A stretch of 64,000 bases of DNA from Larix kaempferi (taxonomy: Eukaryota > Streptophyta > Pinopsida > Pinales > Pinaceae). The stretch lies in NCBI GenBank assembly GCA_027924585.1, contig BSBM01000068.1, forward strand, positions 8,724,501 through 8,788,500. Reading direction: 5' to 3'. Under the pieces are notes generated by a model. It was not told where the DNA came from, ran no database searches, and worked only from the letters and a program-made list of their open reading frames with translations. The translations under genes were made by a program, and so were the position numbers. This document shows, piece by piece, positions 9,648-22,979 of the stretch. Every line of letters starts with the position of its first letter. Positions within the stretch are counted from its first letter, which is position 1.

Positions 9648-11550
9648 ATGGAGACAAAAGCAGAGTCAACAAGAAATGGTGTGCCTATACTTGATGTGAC
9701 AGATTACTTTAGGTGGCGGTGCAAAATGAAAGCATATCTGAAAAAGTTTGGTGTTTGGGAGATTGTGATCAATCCACCCAATCCATCCAATAAGAAGAGC
9801 AAGGCAGCTACATAGAAAGAATCAAAGAAGGACAATGCTACAGCCTTGAAGTTCCTCATGGATGGACTTCCCATCTCAGTGAAAGAAAGTGTAGGAGACT
9901 ACACTTCAACTAAAGGCCTTTGGTTCAAATTGGGAAGCGAGTATCAAAAGGGAAGACCCAACACTGAAAAGACAAATAAGGAATCAGAAGACAAGCCCAT
10001 GGAAGAGATAAATTAAGAAGAAGAGAAGCAAGAAGAGGACTGCAGTAAAGGTATGGAATCTTGTGATTGTAATGATAGCTTGTGTGATGAAATTGAGAAG
10101 GTTCTTCCAGATGTTGATGAAGGGGTATCAAAGGATGCACATGAGATGCATCTCACGTTGCTGAATATTGATCTCAGAGCCAATTGGTTCATGAACACAG
10201 TAAATTTGAACCATAGTGACTTCACAAAGTCAAAAAGAAAATCTTGGACTCCTTGAATGAATATCAGCAGAAGACCATGACAATGAAAGTGTTGCTTGTG
10301 AATCTCAAAAACAAGGAAAAAAGTTGCGGGATCAAATGAAAGACAAGGATGTTGAAGTTGAACGACTAAAGACAGAATTGATCAGTCAAAAGGAAGAACT
10401 AGAAGAGCCTATTGAAGAGCTTGAAAAGACTAGAGAGGTCAATCATGATCTAAAGACTCAGGTGGAGGAAGCCAAGAGGATAGAAGAAATCTTGAAGATT
10501 CAGCTGGAAGAAAAGGAAGAGATAATTGAGAAGTTGGAAATGGAGGTAGTTGGTATCAGGAAGAAAGGTGAGAAGAATGAAGATTTTTTCAAGTTCAAGG
10601 ACAGTTTAGTTGTCCTAGATAAGATATTGGATTGCCATAGATTTGCACTTGAAAAAACTGGTCTTGGTTACAAGAAGGACAAGGAAAAATATGAAGATGA
10701 CACTTCGTCTCCGAAGACTCTAGAAGCAGGTCCATCAACGTCCAAAGCTGCCCCCAATGCACCTACACATGACAACAAAGACTTTGGAAGTTCAAGAATG
10801 CATCTAGGAGTTAGGCCTATTCCTCAAAGAAAGATTGGAAAAGAAACAAATCCAAGATGGAACCAAAGTCTCAGGTATGAAAGTGGATTTAATGGTTATT
10901 GTTATTTTTGTTCTAACTTTGGTCATGAGGCTATGGATTGTAGACTCTACGGAAGAAGAAGTATTGGAAGCCCCAATGACTCACTTAGATGCTGGACATG
11001 TAACCAAGCTAGACATATTGCTGCTACCTGTCACACATTGAGATGCTGCACCTGTAGTGGGTTTGGTCACAAAGCCCAAGAATGTGCAAGTCAACCCAGG
11101 TGGATTCCTTCATACACATCAGTAAGAAGAATTAGAGAACCTTAGAAGAAGATCAATGCAGGAAGATTTGAAGATCATAAGACAAAGGCATACAGTCAGG
11201 GACACTCTTAGGCATGGAGACATGAAGTTGATGAAAGAAGTGTTGGAAGTTCCAACAACTCATTCAGGTGTTGGACATGCAACCATGTTGGTCACATTGT
11301 TGCATATTGTCGTACAATGAGATGTTTTAGTTGCAGTAGATTTGGGAATAAAGTTCAAGACTATTGGAGTACATGGAAAAAAACCATGAGAAGTTTCTCA
11401 TACAACTCATCAAGGAGAGTAAATGAAAATGAAGGAACAAATGTTGAAAGGACAAATTCCAAGAAGCATGTATGGATGAAGAAGACCGAGCAATTAAAGA
11501 TAGGAGAGGTTGATCAGAGCAGGGAGGATGGCTGCCATATGGAAAGATAA
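9648..11550 (+). pseudogene. T gag-like protein with coiled coil and four or five CCHC knuckles
   Basis: ATG 9648 opens the frame (METKAESTRNG). Residues about 10-130 resemble copia gag of the DUF4219/UBN2 type (TDYFRWRCKMKAYL; LKFLMDGLPISVKES; LWFKLGSEYQ). A strongly charged coiled coil follows at about 10320-10600. CX2CX4HX4C knuckles lie at 10900-10941 (CYFCSNFGHEAMDC), 10990-11031, 11044-11085 and 11269-11310; a fifth near 11322-11363 has lost its His and last Cys. Damage: TAG at 9813, TAA near 10015, a one-base frame change near 10230-10255, TAG at 11143 and TAG near 11211. Length about 630 codons. No pol follows before the purine tract, so this is a gag-only element. Four or more knuckles exceed the one or two usual in plant gag. 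Confidence 0.82.
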
Positions 11551-11813
11551 GATTAAGGTCTCTCAAAGACCTTAGCACACCATGAGTTCATAAGGTTGGA
11601 GGATGAAGTCGAAGGAAGAACGGATGGCTACTACAAGTATACAAACAAGTCCTAGGATCATGCATATTGACAGTGAGCAGTGATCAGTGATTTCAGATGT
11701 AGATATGTGGACACCCTTTTCCATTGCTTACAAAGGGGGAGAGATGAAGATAAAAGGGGAGCATGCTCACAGGGGGAGCATGAGTTATTGTCATCACTAA
11801 CAAAGGGGGAGAT
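11551..11813 (+). promoter_or_regulatory. T 3' untranslated stretch with repeated polypurine tracts
   Basis: Non-coding. It contains four purine runs of the AAAGGGGGAG type, near 11732, 11752, 11771 and 11802. The last (AAAGGGGGAGATT) touches the TGTTGATG start of the 3' LTR and is the likely functional PPT. The others look like duplicated copies. Confidence 0.75.
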
Positions 11814-11999
11814 TGTTGATGATATTGCGATTGATGCAAAAATGGACTTGGAGTGGCCCCATAGGTAGTCATTGATGCCACCAAATCCCTCTTGCAGTGC
11901 ACAGGTATGGATGATCCCAGTACCCTCACATCCAATGCCTTCGAGCCCACACAGAGATGGTTTATGCTTTGGATCACCTTGTACCCAGTTGACAAGGCC

Positions 12000-12960
12000 C
12001 TTGTACCCACAAGGATAGATCTTGGAGCCACCACCTTGTTAACAATGCTAGAGGCCTTGTTGGTGATGCTGAATACCCTAGAGATAGTGTTGAAGCCCTT
12101 GTAGATGATGGAGAATCCTTAAATGGGTTGGAGAAGCATTAGTGGCCCATTCTATGGTCATTCATTCTCAGATGGGGTCATGGTACCCTAGGAGAAGGTT
12201 TGGCAACTGCACAAGTGATGTCATGATGGATCAGGACCCTTGGAGGTCTCCTGGTGTGGTTGATATGGTTGAAGAATCCTTGAAGAATCCCTTGGACCCA
12301 CACTTGATGGTTTAATGGTCCTTGAACCTTTGAATGTGTTCATGGTGGAGCCCATTGCTTGCATTGAACGATCTTGAGGTTGTTGAGCTCTTGTGGGGTC
12401 CTTAAGCCCACAAGCTTAGATCTTGATCCTCTTGCATGTGGAGATGAGGGTCTTGGAACCCACGCTTATGGTGGTATGGTGGAACCCCTTCTTGTGGGGC
12501 CCTTGATGTTCTTGGAACTTTGGACTCGCACATATGGTCATTGGCATATCAAGAGGTATTGCAAGCTAGTGGTGAGGTCTTTGTACCCCTGTTTTGAGGT
12601 GTTGGTACTCTTATGGTGATTAAGATATATAGTGGAACCATTGGATATGTTTTTATGATATGAAGACCTTGAACATGATGATGTTGAATCCCGTGAAGTC
12701 TTTGAAGCCATCGTGTATAGTAATAATGATTATATTGTTGAGAAAGTCTTTGTTCCCACTTGATTGGTGGTGTTGGGGTCCTTGATGCCATCGATATGAT
12801 GAGTATATGGTGGATGCCTCCTCCTTGTTGATGTGAAGTCTGTGAATGTGAAGATCATTGAATCCCTCATGCCCTTGATGATGTCCATTGAAGTCTTTGA
12901 CCTTGATAACCCTTTGACTTGACTTGGTTTATGATTTGGTATTTGACACCCTTGTGGGTG
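12000..12960 (+). repeat. Degenerate repeats in the T 3' LTR
   Basis: Recurrent variants of CTTGGARCCCA, CTTGATG and GTGGGGTCCTTGA are scattered here (for example about 12015, 12230, 12390, 12430, 12490 and 12770). This looks like an old, decayed minisatellite. The unit length is irregular, so I do not assign a period. Confidence 0.45.
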
Positions 12961-13995
12961 GGGTCTTTGACGTCCTAAACAAATTGAATAATTTAAGGGT
13001 ATTGGACCATTTATTTGCAAATAATACCACCATAAAATGATAGTCCTCTTCAAAACCTTTCCTTTGATATGTGGAGCATTTCCTAACACCCCACGGTTGA
13101 AGAGATTTGAATTTTTGAAGTTAATGATTAATTCAATTGTAATTTAAAATAAATAAAAATAAAAAATGATTTTATTACAAGTCGGCTCCATAGAAATTTA
13201 TGTGGAAAACGAGTATAAATACCCAGTCATATCTTCACTTTGATGTGTGAAATCTGAATTAGCTCTGAGGAATTTTGGGTGTCAGTGGATTGAGGACTTT
13301 CGCAGGTGTAACAAAAACAAAGAAGAGTGATTTTTTTTTACTGTGGCAACAACTAATTTTAGGTTTTGAGAGCTTTGAATTTTGGGTGGATTAAAGACTT
13401 GTGATAGCCGCAGTAATCAGCAGAAATACTCTCTGAAATTCAGGTTTCAGTATAGCAGACTGAGGCAGTTGCAGGCACAACAAAGTGTGGATTTTTTTCA
13501 AGTTACAGTAGTTTGATCCTTAACTCGTTGGGTTGTCTTCTTCCTAATTCGGTGGTCTTTATTAAAGCTTCTGTAGGATACAAAGGAGACATTTTCAGGT
13601 TGCAGTTGTACTCATTTTACAGTGGATTGAAGATCAAACTTATGTACTGATGGACAACAACAGCATATGTATTTTTGAAGTATGATTTTTGGGGTTTGTT
13701 AAGGAAGCCAAGTTGAAGTCGAGTTAAATTCAGAAATGCAGTGGTGTAACATAGGTTTGATTTTTTAGCAGCAAAAGGAAATCTGAGGAAGCCGCATGTG
13801 AAGAATACACCTTTGAAATTTAGACTGAGGACCAACGGTATCTACAGCAGTAGATCCGCAGATTTCAAGTGAATTTATGCTTTGATCTTTTAGTGTTTGG
13901 ATAGACACCTTTGATATCCTGGCAACATATGAGTAGACCCTTTACGACCAGATCAATTGATGACTTGGCATGATAAGCATGGGCATATTATTAAC

Positions 13996-14396
13996 TTTGA
14001 CATTGACAGATTATTGAAGTAGTTGATAGTTGACGTAAGCTTGACATTTGAAAAAGTTGAAGATTTACAAAGGCATATGAAGGAAGTCTACAACAGTATA
14101 TTAGAGTGACTTGAATTGACAAATGAAGCTTGACATTTTGACATGATATACATCTTGTGATGTTCTTGATTTATGACATAGCCATGACAGGGATATCTTT
14201 GACTTGATATTGACATAGTATGATTTGACAAGTAACTTGACAAGTGGAAATAGAAGTGAAGCAACAGTGATATGTCATGACAATTGACCAAAGCTTGATT
14301 GACATGACATAATTGATGACAACTGGTGTATTGAGCATACTTTGATGACAAGTGGCATTGACCAACAATGTTGCAGATGTGGATGAGCATATTGAC
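13996..14396 (+). repeat. TTGAC-motif cluster in the T 3' LTR
   Basis: About fifteen TTGAC pentamers in about 400 bp, homologous to the cluster at 8778-9233. Two are TTGACC. Confidence 0.75.
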
Positions 14397-14826
14397 AAGA
14401 AGATCAGGAGTGCTGATGAGTAGAGGTTTATGAGCAGAAGTGGTGAGTAGCATATTCATGACAATCAGAGATTGGCATCAAGCTTGCAAGTAGAATCTTG
14501 CACCTGAGGATTAGATTACTCAACCCTTTCTTAGTTGGAGCTAAGAAAACCATGTTGGGTCCTGTTACAAGAGTTGGCACTCTTTTCAACAGTTGGTGCT
14601 GATGGTAATCGTGGAGATTGAAGTCTTCCATTACCATAAATAAAGCTTACATTAATTATATTGATGTGTCTCTCTTTGATGCGATTATTGTGCTTATGAT
14701 GAATATGATGTTGTAATTGATAACATGATGCTCGATAAACTCTGAGTGATTAATTGAAGGTGAAAAAGTTTAAATTTATCTCACACTGATTCACCCCCCC
14801 TATAAGTTTGGCCATTTTGTCCAACG

Positions 14827-17800
14827 GCCCTAAGGGTGCCCCGTCGCTTAGTTATCTATTATCTATCTAACACATTTACTATTCCTTTACAACACTGCAG
14901 GTAAAATATACTATTCAAAGTTTAAAGAGTTGACAAATGAAGATATTCATGGCGTAAGTCATTCTATCTTAATGTTCTTTATGTTAAAATTTATGTCCAG
15001 GGCATGCTCAGGAAGTTGTAGACTTAACGATTAGGATGAAACATACCCTAGCCAGGACATTACTTGTAATAACGTTACATTATAATTATGGTCCGTAGAA
15101 GACTATTACTAAGGGTTTTTAAGACCTTAATATTTCTTTTTAAATTAGAGGAGGCACATGTTATAAATGTAATTGTGAAAGTTTGATATACCACATCTTA
15201 TGTTATAAACTTGGTAATACATTTATTCATCCCATGTCGATATCCTCTATAATTATATTGTGATGGTTAAAACTATAATCTAAAACCTTTAACTATTGAA
15301 TTGATGTGTGAAATATTGGTAACCAAAACCAGTTCTCGACTATAGGCAAAGGCACCATATTTAAACCATGGTGGAATGCATTGTTGGAATATGTACTGAA
15401 CCTCAACAGGGTGTGACTTAAATGCAAAATTAAAGTGTTCCTTAGTGGGATGCACAGCGACAGTCCTGCTGGCGTTTGATCACGTGATGGAATGGGGTTT
15501 TGTGTAAAAACCCTAGCTACGCATTGATAGATGACTTGTTAGCATTAAATCAAATCATTTGCAAGGTTTGTTGTAGGATCCAACAGGCTCTCGATTTTAT
15601 CAAGGTTTTGAAATGCTTTAACCCTTCCAGGGTTTCGATTGTGAATGTCCAAGCCTACATTCCAGGGTTGTTATAGCTATATGTATAACCTCTGAGTTCG
15701 ATGGTGAAGCTCATGGAACTGCCCCAGGCATGGTACTATGAACCGAAGGTAAGCCAACTTTCAATTTTGAGTTTCAAAGGGTTCAAAGAGTTATACATTG
15801 TTTTATGTTTGCACTAAATTTTAAATTCTTTAACTGGTTGTTTACATTGATTTGCTGTGCCAGGTTAGCCTCTCATCAACGTTGAAGTTGAGATGAGTGA
15901 GGTGATTGCTTCTAAGGGAAATGTTAGAATTACGGCCCTGGTAAGCCTCGGTGATTCTCTTGGTGATGCTAGGGCATTCATGCCGGTCTGTGTAACTTCG
16001 TCGAGATACAGTTTCAACTTATATTTGGTTTTACTATTTTGTTTCGATGTTTTGTAAGCCGTTTGGAAACTCTATAAAAGAAAACGTATGGTATTATACC
16101 CTCGAGCTACGGCTCTTGTAATTCCTTTTGGATGTATACTCTTGAAATGAAAATCGAGTTTTTGTTTACTTAATTTTTTCTTTGTCTATGTATAAACTTG
16201 ATGCATTAAGGGATGAACCCTGCATCAGTTATGTGTGCCAAAGGATTTTGGGTTCTCGGGCATAATGTTGGCCCACACTATGACCATGTGTTCTCGGTTT
16301 AAATACAGTTTTTTTTTTATTTTGACTTGATATATAAAAAGGGTTATGTCCAAAGTTTCGATCATGAGCATTTAAAGATGGATTTATGTTTGGGAGTTAT
16401 AATTGGGCATTACCCTAGCTCCATAGTAACTCTGTGTTTTTAGGTTTTGACTGCGTTATTAAAGGTTACTATGTAAAATGATTTGGAGAATGCTTAATGG
16501 TTAACTAGTTACCGAACTGGGCTCACAAATGAAATTATTATGTTAAAAATTTTAAATGTACAAAGTTAAACTCTATTCCAAACCCTAACTTCTGGGTTGG
16601 ATTTTGGGCATATAAAAGAATGATTGCAAGATTTTAGGTGAACTGGGCAGGACCCATGGGTTTCAATCTTGAGACTACTTTTAGGCAAAAGCTTACCTTT
16701 GATTGGAATTAATGTTAACGATTTCTTCATATAACAATACGCTTAGGTTGATAGTTTGTATTTAGTAATTTATTTGGTATATAAATATGAATATACAAAG
16801 ATGATTAGGGTTTGCAAAAAGAATTCGATTCTAGTCTTATACTGTCAATGCATTAGGTTTAGAATAATGAATTTAATAGAATTTGGATACTAAGTATCTT
16901 ATAACTTTCCAGGATGTATCTAGATCTATTCGTTTGATTGTTAATGAGAGTTATTATAATTACCCTGTTCATAAATGATACTGACAGGTCTTAAAATCAA
17001 TATTCTATATATTAATGTGATGTCGGGCTTAGTCTCAAGCTTCTATGTTCAAACTCAAAGTTCTGAGAACAACCCTAAATTTTAATTATTATTATGCATT
17101 TGTTTTTAGAGTAATAAAGTTGAAAGATGTGTTTTAAGGGCATAAGTATAGTGTTATGTTGTTGTTTATTTTTACCAGTAGAAAAATAGCAATAATGTTT
17201 GTACATTGTTTATAACTATTATCTATTTTCAATAATGTGAGTTGGATGGAATTTCTAACTATTTGTTTTCTTTTCAACTTGGTATTTTACTATGCTAAAA
17301 TCATTATTCACTACAGAAGATATAGTCTATATCTCTAAATAATCTAAGTATTATTTCCATGGTTTAATATCTATGCCTAAATCTTATCACAAATAAAAGA
17401 GCAATTATTCTAAACAGGTTTATTCAATCTAAAATTGAGAGATCATTCAAATTCATCTATTAAACAATCTTTCTGTACTAGAGTACGTCACATTATTGTG
17501 AGTGGTAAAATGCAGAAAGAATCCCTATTCAATCTTTTCAGCATTCATTCAAAATAACTATCATTTCAATATTTCTATTCTAGCAGATAAATAAAAAGAC
17601 AATTTTCCGAGATAGATAGCAATCTAGAATTAAACCATTAAGGACATCTAACTGATATCTAAGGTATAATGGAAACTTATAACAACATTTACACAGAGTA
17701 ATTCAAGAAATAGATCAACAATAAGTAAATAAGGTAACACAATTCGAACCTGTTAACTGTAGAGGGGGACAAACACCCAAAGGAGCCCATTCCACCCAAC

Positions 17801-18493
17801 CTTTTTTGAAGACAACCAATGTTAATTTCCTTAGGACCCCTGATCCTGTTCACTGACCCACCAGGATGAAGATGTTGTGTGGAGGCAAGTAGCTAAACTT
17901 TCAACAACTCAGCAGCAATGTTTTCAACACTCAAATAAAACTTCTGCATTCAACAGTATTGAACTCTGCACTAAGTAGTACTAGTTCAGAGATGCAGATT
18001 AGTTCTATCAATCACTTCCTAGCCTTCCTGTCATCGAGTCTCTTGTGAATTTCTCATTTCTCTCTTTTCAGAATTGTCACCAAAAAATCTTAGTGAGCCT
18101 CTTGCTCAATTGAATGGGTTTTGTATCATGCCTAAGTCTTTGGTCAGTTTCTTAATTATTGAGCCACCTGGCCAATTCCACTTTCGTGGAGAACATGACC
18201 ATAAAAATAGGGAAGTTGCCACCTGCAATAGCTAGAAGTGAATGATGATCCTGCCAAGTGTCAAATTGCTCTCCACCCCAGTTCATTCCTCATAGTGGGT
18301 CAGTGAACACTCTTTCAACAGTCTCCTTTGGATATTTGTCTCCTCTTTTATTTATTAATAATAAAAAAATTAGAGTAATTAATTACAGTCATCCTTGTCC
18401 CCACTTGGTCAATAATTCATAAAAACTTTACAATAAATTATAGCATAATGTTTTTCTCACAACCTAAAATGTCTAGATTTTAGGTATGTGACA
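14827..18493 (-). repeat. LTR-1 of family G, second part
   Basis: Continues LTR-1 after T and matches LTR-2 from about 28124 to 31839. In plus orientation it ends GGTATGTGACA, which is the minus-strand TGTCACATACC start. With 2633-2998 it totals about 4.03 kb. No coding sequence is seen. It is followed directly by the PPT of G2 while its left side borders G1's PBS, so the same LTR serves two units. Confidence 0.9.
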
Positions 18494-18509
18494 AACACCC
18501 CCTCTTAAG
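18494..18509 (-). promoter_or_regulatory. G2 polypurine tract
   Basis: Minus strand CTTAAGAGGGGGTGTTT immediately before the TGTCACATACC start of LTR-1. The same sequence lies at 31840-31855 (G3) and 50758-50773 (G4). Confidence 0.88.
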
Positions 18510-19275
18510 TTCAACATCGTCCTCGATGTTTCTTTACTCATCATCTTCTAAGTCTTCCTGGAACAGAATTGGATATGCCACCTGCATATTGCTTTCCAAT
18601 TCCCAGGTTGCTTCATCTAGACTAAGGTGCTTCCATTGCACCTTTACCTGTCCAATGGTGCGATTCCGAAGCAAAATTTCACTCTTGTCGAGGATACAAT
18701 CTGGTCCACCAGAAAATATACTTCCGGTTCTACCTATACATAATTCTAATTAATCACATGAGTAGCATCATGCACATACTTTCTCAAAATAGAAATATGA
18801 AAGACACCATGTACTTTAAGATTTGGTGGTAAGGCCAATTTATATGCCATCGGTCCAACCCTGGACAGTATTTCAAAGGGTCCACAATACCTTGGCACTA
18901 GCTTAGCACAACTTCCTAATTTTAAGGAGCTCTTTTTGGGTTTTACCTTGATGAAAACATGCTCACCAACCTGAAAATATTTCCGAGTTCTTTTGAGATC
19001 TGCATGAATTTTCTATCTATCTTGTGCAATTTTCAAATTGCCTTGTACCTGTTTCACTGCTAGTTCCATTTCTTTCAATAATTTAGGTCCTAACATCAAC
19101 CTGTCAATTGGATTGCTCCATGAAATAGGTGTGTTACACTTTCCACCGTACAAAATTTCAAATGGACAGAGTTTTGTTGAATCTTGATAATGGTTATTAG
19201 AAGCAAATTCAACTAAGTGCAAATAATCCTCCCATTTGCATGGCTGATCTCTAACATACATTCTTAACATATCTT
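18510..19275 (-). pseudogene. G2 pol 3' part: integrase C-terminus and chromodomain
   Basis: Minus-strand fragments read MLRMYVRDQP and EFASNNHYQDSTKLCPFEIL (integrase, 19013-19270), then a linker. A decayed chromodomain-like stretch lies at about 18530-18800 with remnants of the ILDK/E..LRNRTIGQVKVQWKH pattern, better preserved in G4. The last codons (NIEDDVELK) run into the PPT. Several stops and frame changes interrupt it. The chromodomain places the family among chromoviruses, and the long LTRs favour the Tekay/Del group (inference). Confidence 0.8.
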
Positions 19276-22200
19276 TGTAATGTCCCTAAAATAGTAAAAA
19301 ATTTAAAAATTTTCCGCCACTAGAATAAACTGGAAAAGATATGATGAATACTAACTTCAACATTGATAAGTACTTACTGTACCGATATTTGATTTCTACT
19401 TTTTGAAATGTCTTAGCTTCATAAGTCTCATGGTTTGCTGATTATAAAGTTCTACAGCTTTGCGGAAATGTTTTTAAAATGTTTCAGATGTATGACCTGT
19501 CGCATGTGTACAATGTATTGAATGCAATAATGTGAATCTCCTTCTTACGACTATAAAGGTTTGAATGAATATGTATTAAAGTTTCACTGGTAATTCAGGT
19601 GGAATGGATCCTTTATTAGTGGTGTTGATGCTCATGATGTGATACTTGGTCTTTTAACATGGCAAGGTACCCTGGCAGGGCTGCTGAGAGATAGGGGTAA
19701 GAAAATGGAGGCTCTTGACTTACTTAGTGCTTTCGCTAATGCCTTCTCTTCTTATCCTGGTTTGCAGGTCTACTTATGGAGGTGCCTACTTATGGTGTTC
19801 ATTTTGCAAGTTCCGCACTTAATTAATAATACTGTTTATCAAGTGTGGTGGTTGTCACTTTGAAATGTTTTGTTAGAAATGTTGAAGTCCTCATTGACCC
19901 TTCATAGCATAAGGGCCTTGTCATTACTTGTTGACTTTATACCCCACTGGGGGTCTTTGTAACACCCTTGTGTTTAAATTACATTTGGGTCGTGAATGCC
20001 CTCACCACTATAGAGATCACGACTTTGTAGCGAATATTTGGGGTTGGTGGTGGTAATTAAAGCCACCCTATGATAACACATGCCAATGACTTCCAGCTAA
20101 GCCAGGGGTTGTTCTTGGATACTAAACCATTGAGGGTTTCGATATTCATGGATCGTTTACCTCTGTCTGTATGTTGAATTCGTTTGAGGGTTTGATGGTA
20201 TGACCTGAGCTTGGCTCATGGTCTTCCCATTACAAGGGTTTCATTATGTAGACCTAACAATGGAAGAATGTAAATATCCTCCTTGTTCACTTGTAACTTT
20301 TATATTTTGATAGTGACGATAATGAACAGTTTCTGACTTGAAATGTTTACGTGCTTGATAGGTAAGTGGCTTGGTCTATTTCGTCTGCGTAGGTACTGGT
20401 TAATGGTCACAACTTAGTCTTGGAGGCATCTTCAACTGGTAAGTCCAGAGTCCACCTTAACTTCTCTCCTCCTCTCTCGTCTATGGAGTGTCTTGCGTTT
20501 TCTATGGGGAACTTGATGAGCTCGATTGAGTTCACTGCGACAAGTTTGAGTTTCTTGGAAGTTTCCGTTGGCTGGACTATTGTGAAACAATGTATATATT
20601 GTCATTTGCAGGCTCTAAAGGTTTTAGTGGGATATTTTGGCCATCTGGCTCTATGTCTAAATTTTATTGAACTCTCGATGTTAACGATAGTACCCAAATG
20701 AATTGGGGTTTACCTATGTTTGCATAATGTATTTGTATGGGCACTAGATCGTCTTTCTGTGTAAAATTCATAAGGGTTTGGTACCCTATTAAACTCTGTG
20801 TTTTATTTTATATGGGTGATATCTGTATCTAAGATTTTTGTGAGATGTTGGTTGCTATTAAGAATTTTTTGATGGTACAATTAGTGACTTTGGGGCTAAA
20901 TTTATATGCTTGCCATACTCTAAGATTTGGGTATTTTACTATTATGTTTCTGGTGATTTGAAGTAGGTAGAAAACCGAAGGGTTTTAAATGAAAAGGTAG
21001 TGGGAATCGATCCTTGTATCGTCGTTTATGAGTAACACCTCTATGCATGTTACCGTGTAAATATTTGGCTAGAGATTTCTATGTAACCCTTCTACATCTT
21101 TGATTAAGAGGCGTATCCTTAGCTACGTTTTTGATTTATCTTTTAAGGGATAAGGGTTGCTTATACTATGACTATGCTGGTTTGTTGATTTCTGAAATGA
21201 TTATCGTTGAGCTTTTCTTCAAAAGTTTAGGTTGTAGGAGTGAAATGTCTGATACTGAGTTTATAAATCGTAAAGCCTGTGTGATGCATTGAATATTTGT
21301 GATGTGTTGACTGTGATGCTTTCGTTGTAGTGGTTGACTGACACGTTGATAAAGAAATGCTCTGGGAGCATACTGTATTTTGTTTTACTGCTTGGTACTA
21401 TAATTTTGATAATAGATTTGGGTTGCTGTTGGTTAATGGATGATGATTAGATTCTATATTTTTATCATCACGGTAGGTGGTAATAATAGTGTGTAGTCTT
21501 GAGCCTCCAGAACTTGATGTATGAAATACCTGGTGATTTCGAATTCTGAGCTTGTTTTCCTGTAAGGGTTAGTAGTTTTGAGATGTATTGATGTTTTAAA
21601 ACTGAGATAGGGTTTTAGTGGAAATAACATAAATACAAACAATAATGTGAACAACATTCACATCTTAGCTATACGAAGATTAAGAAAATCAAACATTGTT
21701 TCAGAAAATGGGAGAACATATATATATAAATTAATTAATTCTACCATGAAGAAGTAATCTGAGTTTATTTAAATTCTTGAGAACAGATTTCTAGGTTGTG
21801 GATTTGCTAGGATGTCTAGCACAGGATAGCTTAGCTAGACCTGCTAGACATTCTACTGATCGTAGCTTCTAAAGTTACGTAATCCTAGTATACAGTGTTT
21901 TTGTTCCTACTAGCAGATTTTATTTAGACGATTTTAGGATGAAAGAACAACAAGGCCAATGATGCTGGGGTAGCACTCTATATTACTTATCTAAACTCTA
22001 TTATGAATTAAATTGAAAGATTCACATTTCATACCTGATTTCTTTGTGGCTTTCTCCCTTCCTGAAGTAACCTGATTACTTTGTAGCTTGCTCCCTTCCT
22101 GAAGTAACCTTCACACTCAAACAATAATTAGTGTAGATCCCTATGAGCTCAGTTGATCTGTTACAATGACTTTGGGGCTACCACGTTCCTCCCAAATTTG

Positions 22201-22637
22201 ACCCTTGAACCGTTCTGGTTCTATCTGGATCCCCCCGAGCTTGGTTCCAACATGCAATGAGAGGTAGAGGCCCTAGATCCACTGCTGGTTCAGTTCTGAG
22301 AATTTCTAGGTAGGGATGCTTTAGCTTCTTGGAGTAGAATACTTTTCTTGGACTACCATAAGAGAATGATAATAACCAAGAATGATAGATGATCCCCAGA
22401 AATTGGGATCTTCCCTCTTTAAGTAGGGGTGTCTTTAATTAGGACTATTGGAATAATTAGTTTTTTTAAATTAAATAATTAATATTTATTTAAAAGATAT
22501 TATTTACTCACTCACTAATCCTCTTGAACTGGGACTCTTCCTTTTGTTTTAACTAGGAGTGATTTTAATTTAAGCTTTCCATAATAACTATAATAACAAT
22601 AATTATCATAGCAATAATTATATTCCACTTAACTTAT

Positions 22638-22680
22638 TTAATACATAATAATAATAATGATAATAATAATACTAATCATA
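22638..22680. repeat. (TAA)n-like simple repeat
   Basis: Imperfect run of ATA/AAT triplets (ACATAATAATAATAATGATAATAATAATAC) inside K. Confidence 0.8.
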
Positions 22681-22979
22681 ATGAGAAATAATGTGGCATT
22701 CCACTATGCATAAACTATATGCAATAAATGTCTTTTAAACATAAATCAACACTTCATTATTTATTTGACTTCTTAATAATAATATTTAATCTTGTATCTT
22801 CACTAGATACTTGGTTTAACAACTTTTTAAGGGTAAGGTCCGCTTCTTTTGGACGGTCTCGGCCAGCTTGGTTAGGTACCTCTAGTCTCTCTCTTTGCAT
22901 GTCGGATTCCCTTGTTTAACATGGTAGCTCCCGCAGTAGGTGATGATGGATAAAAGATGAATCATTTAGTCAAATTAAA

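Larger units (their letters stand above)
2999..14826 (+). mobile_element. T: gag-only (TR-GAG-like) LTR retrotransposon nested in LTR-1
   Basis: Plus-strand element with a 5' LTR (2999-9583, interrupted by C), a PBS, a gag-like reading frame, a purine-rich tract and a 3' LTR (11814-14826). The interior, about 2.2 kb, encodes only gag. No protease, integrase or RT motif is present, so it would depend on proteins from another element. This matches the class called TR-GAG elements. Its 5' LTR lacks about the first 208 bp and has an internal deletion of about 1.2 kb relative to the 3' LTR. The target duplication is not recoverable because of the 5' truncation. Confidence 0.82.
11814..14826 (+). 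repeat. T 3' LTR (full length, about 3.0 kb)
   Basis: Starts TGTTGATGATATTGCG and ends TGTCCAAC(G), next to the resumed LTR-1. It supplies the reference for the T LTR: the first 208 bp and the segment at about 12238-13452 are missing from the 5' copy. A 77-bp polyproline-like run is absent and no reading frame is convincing. Confidence 0.87.
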
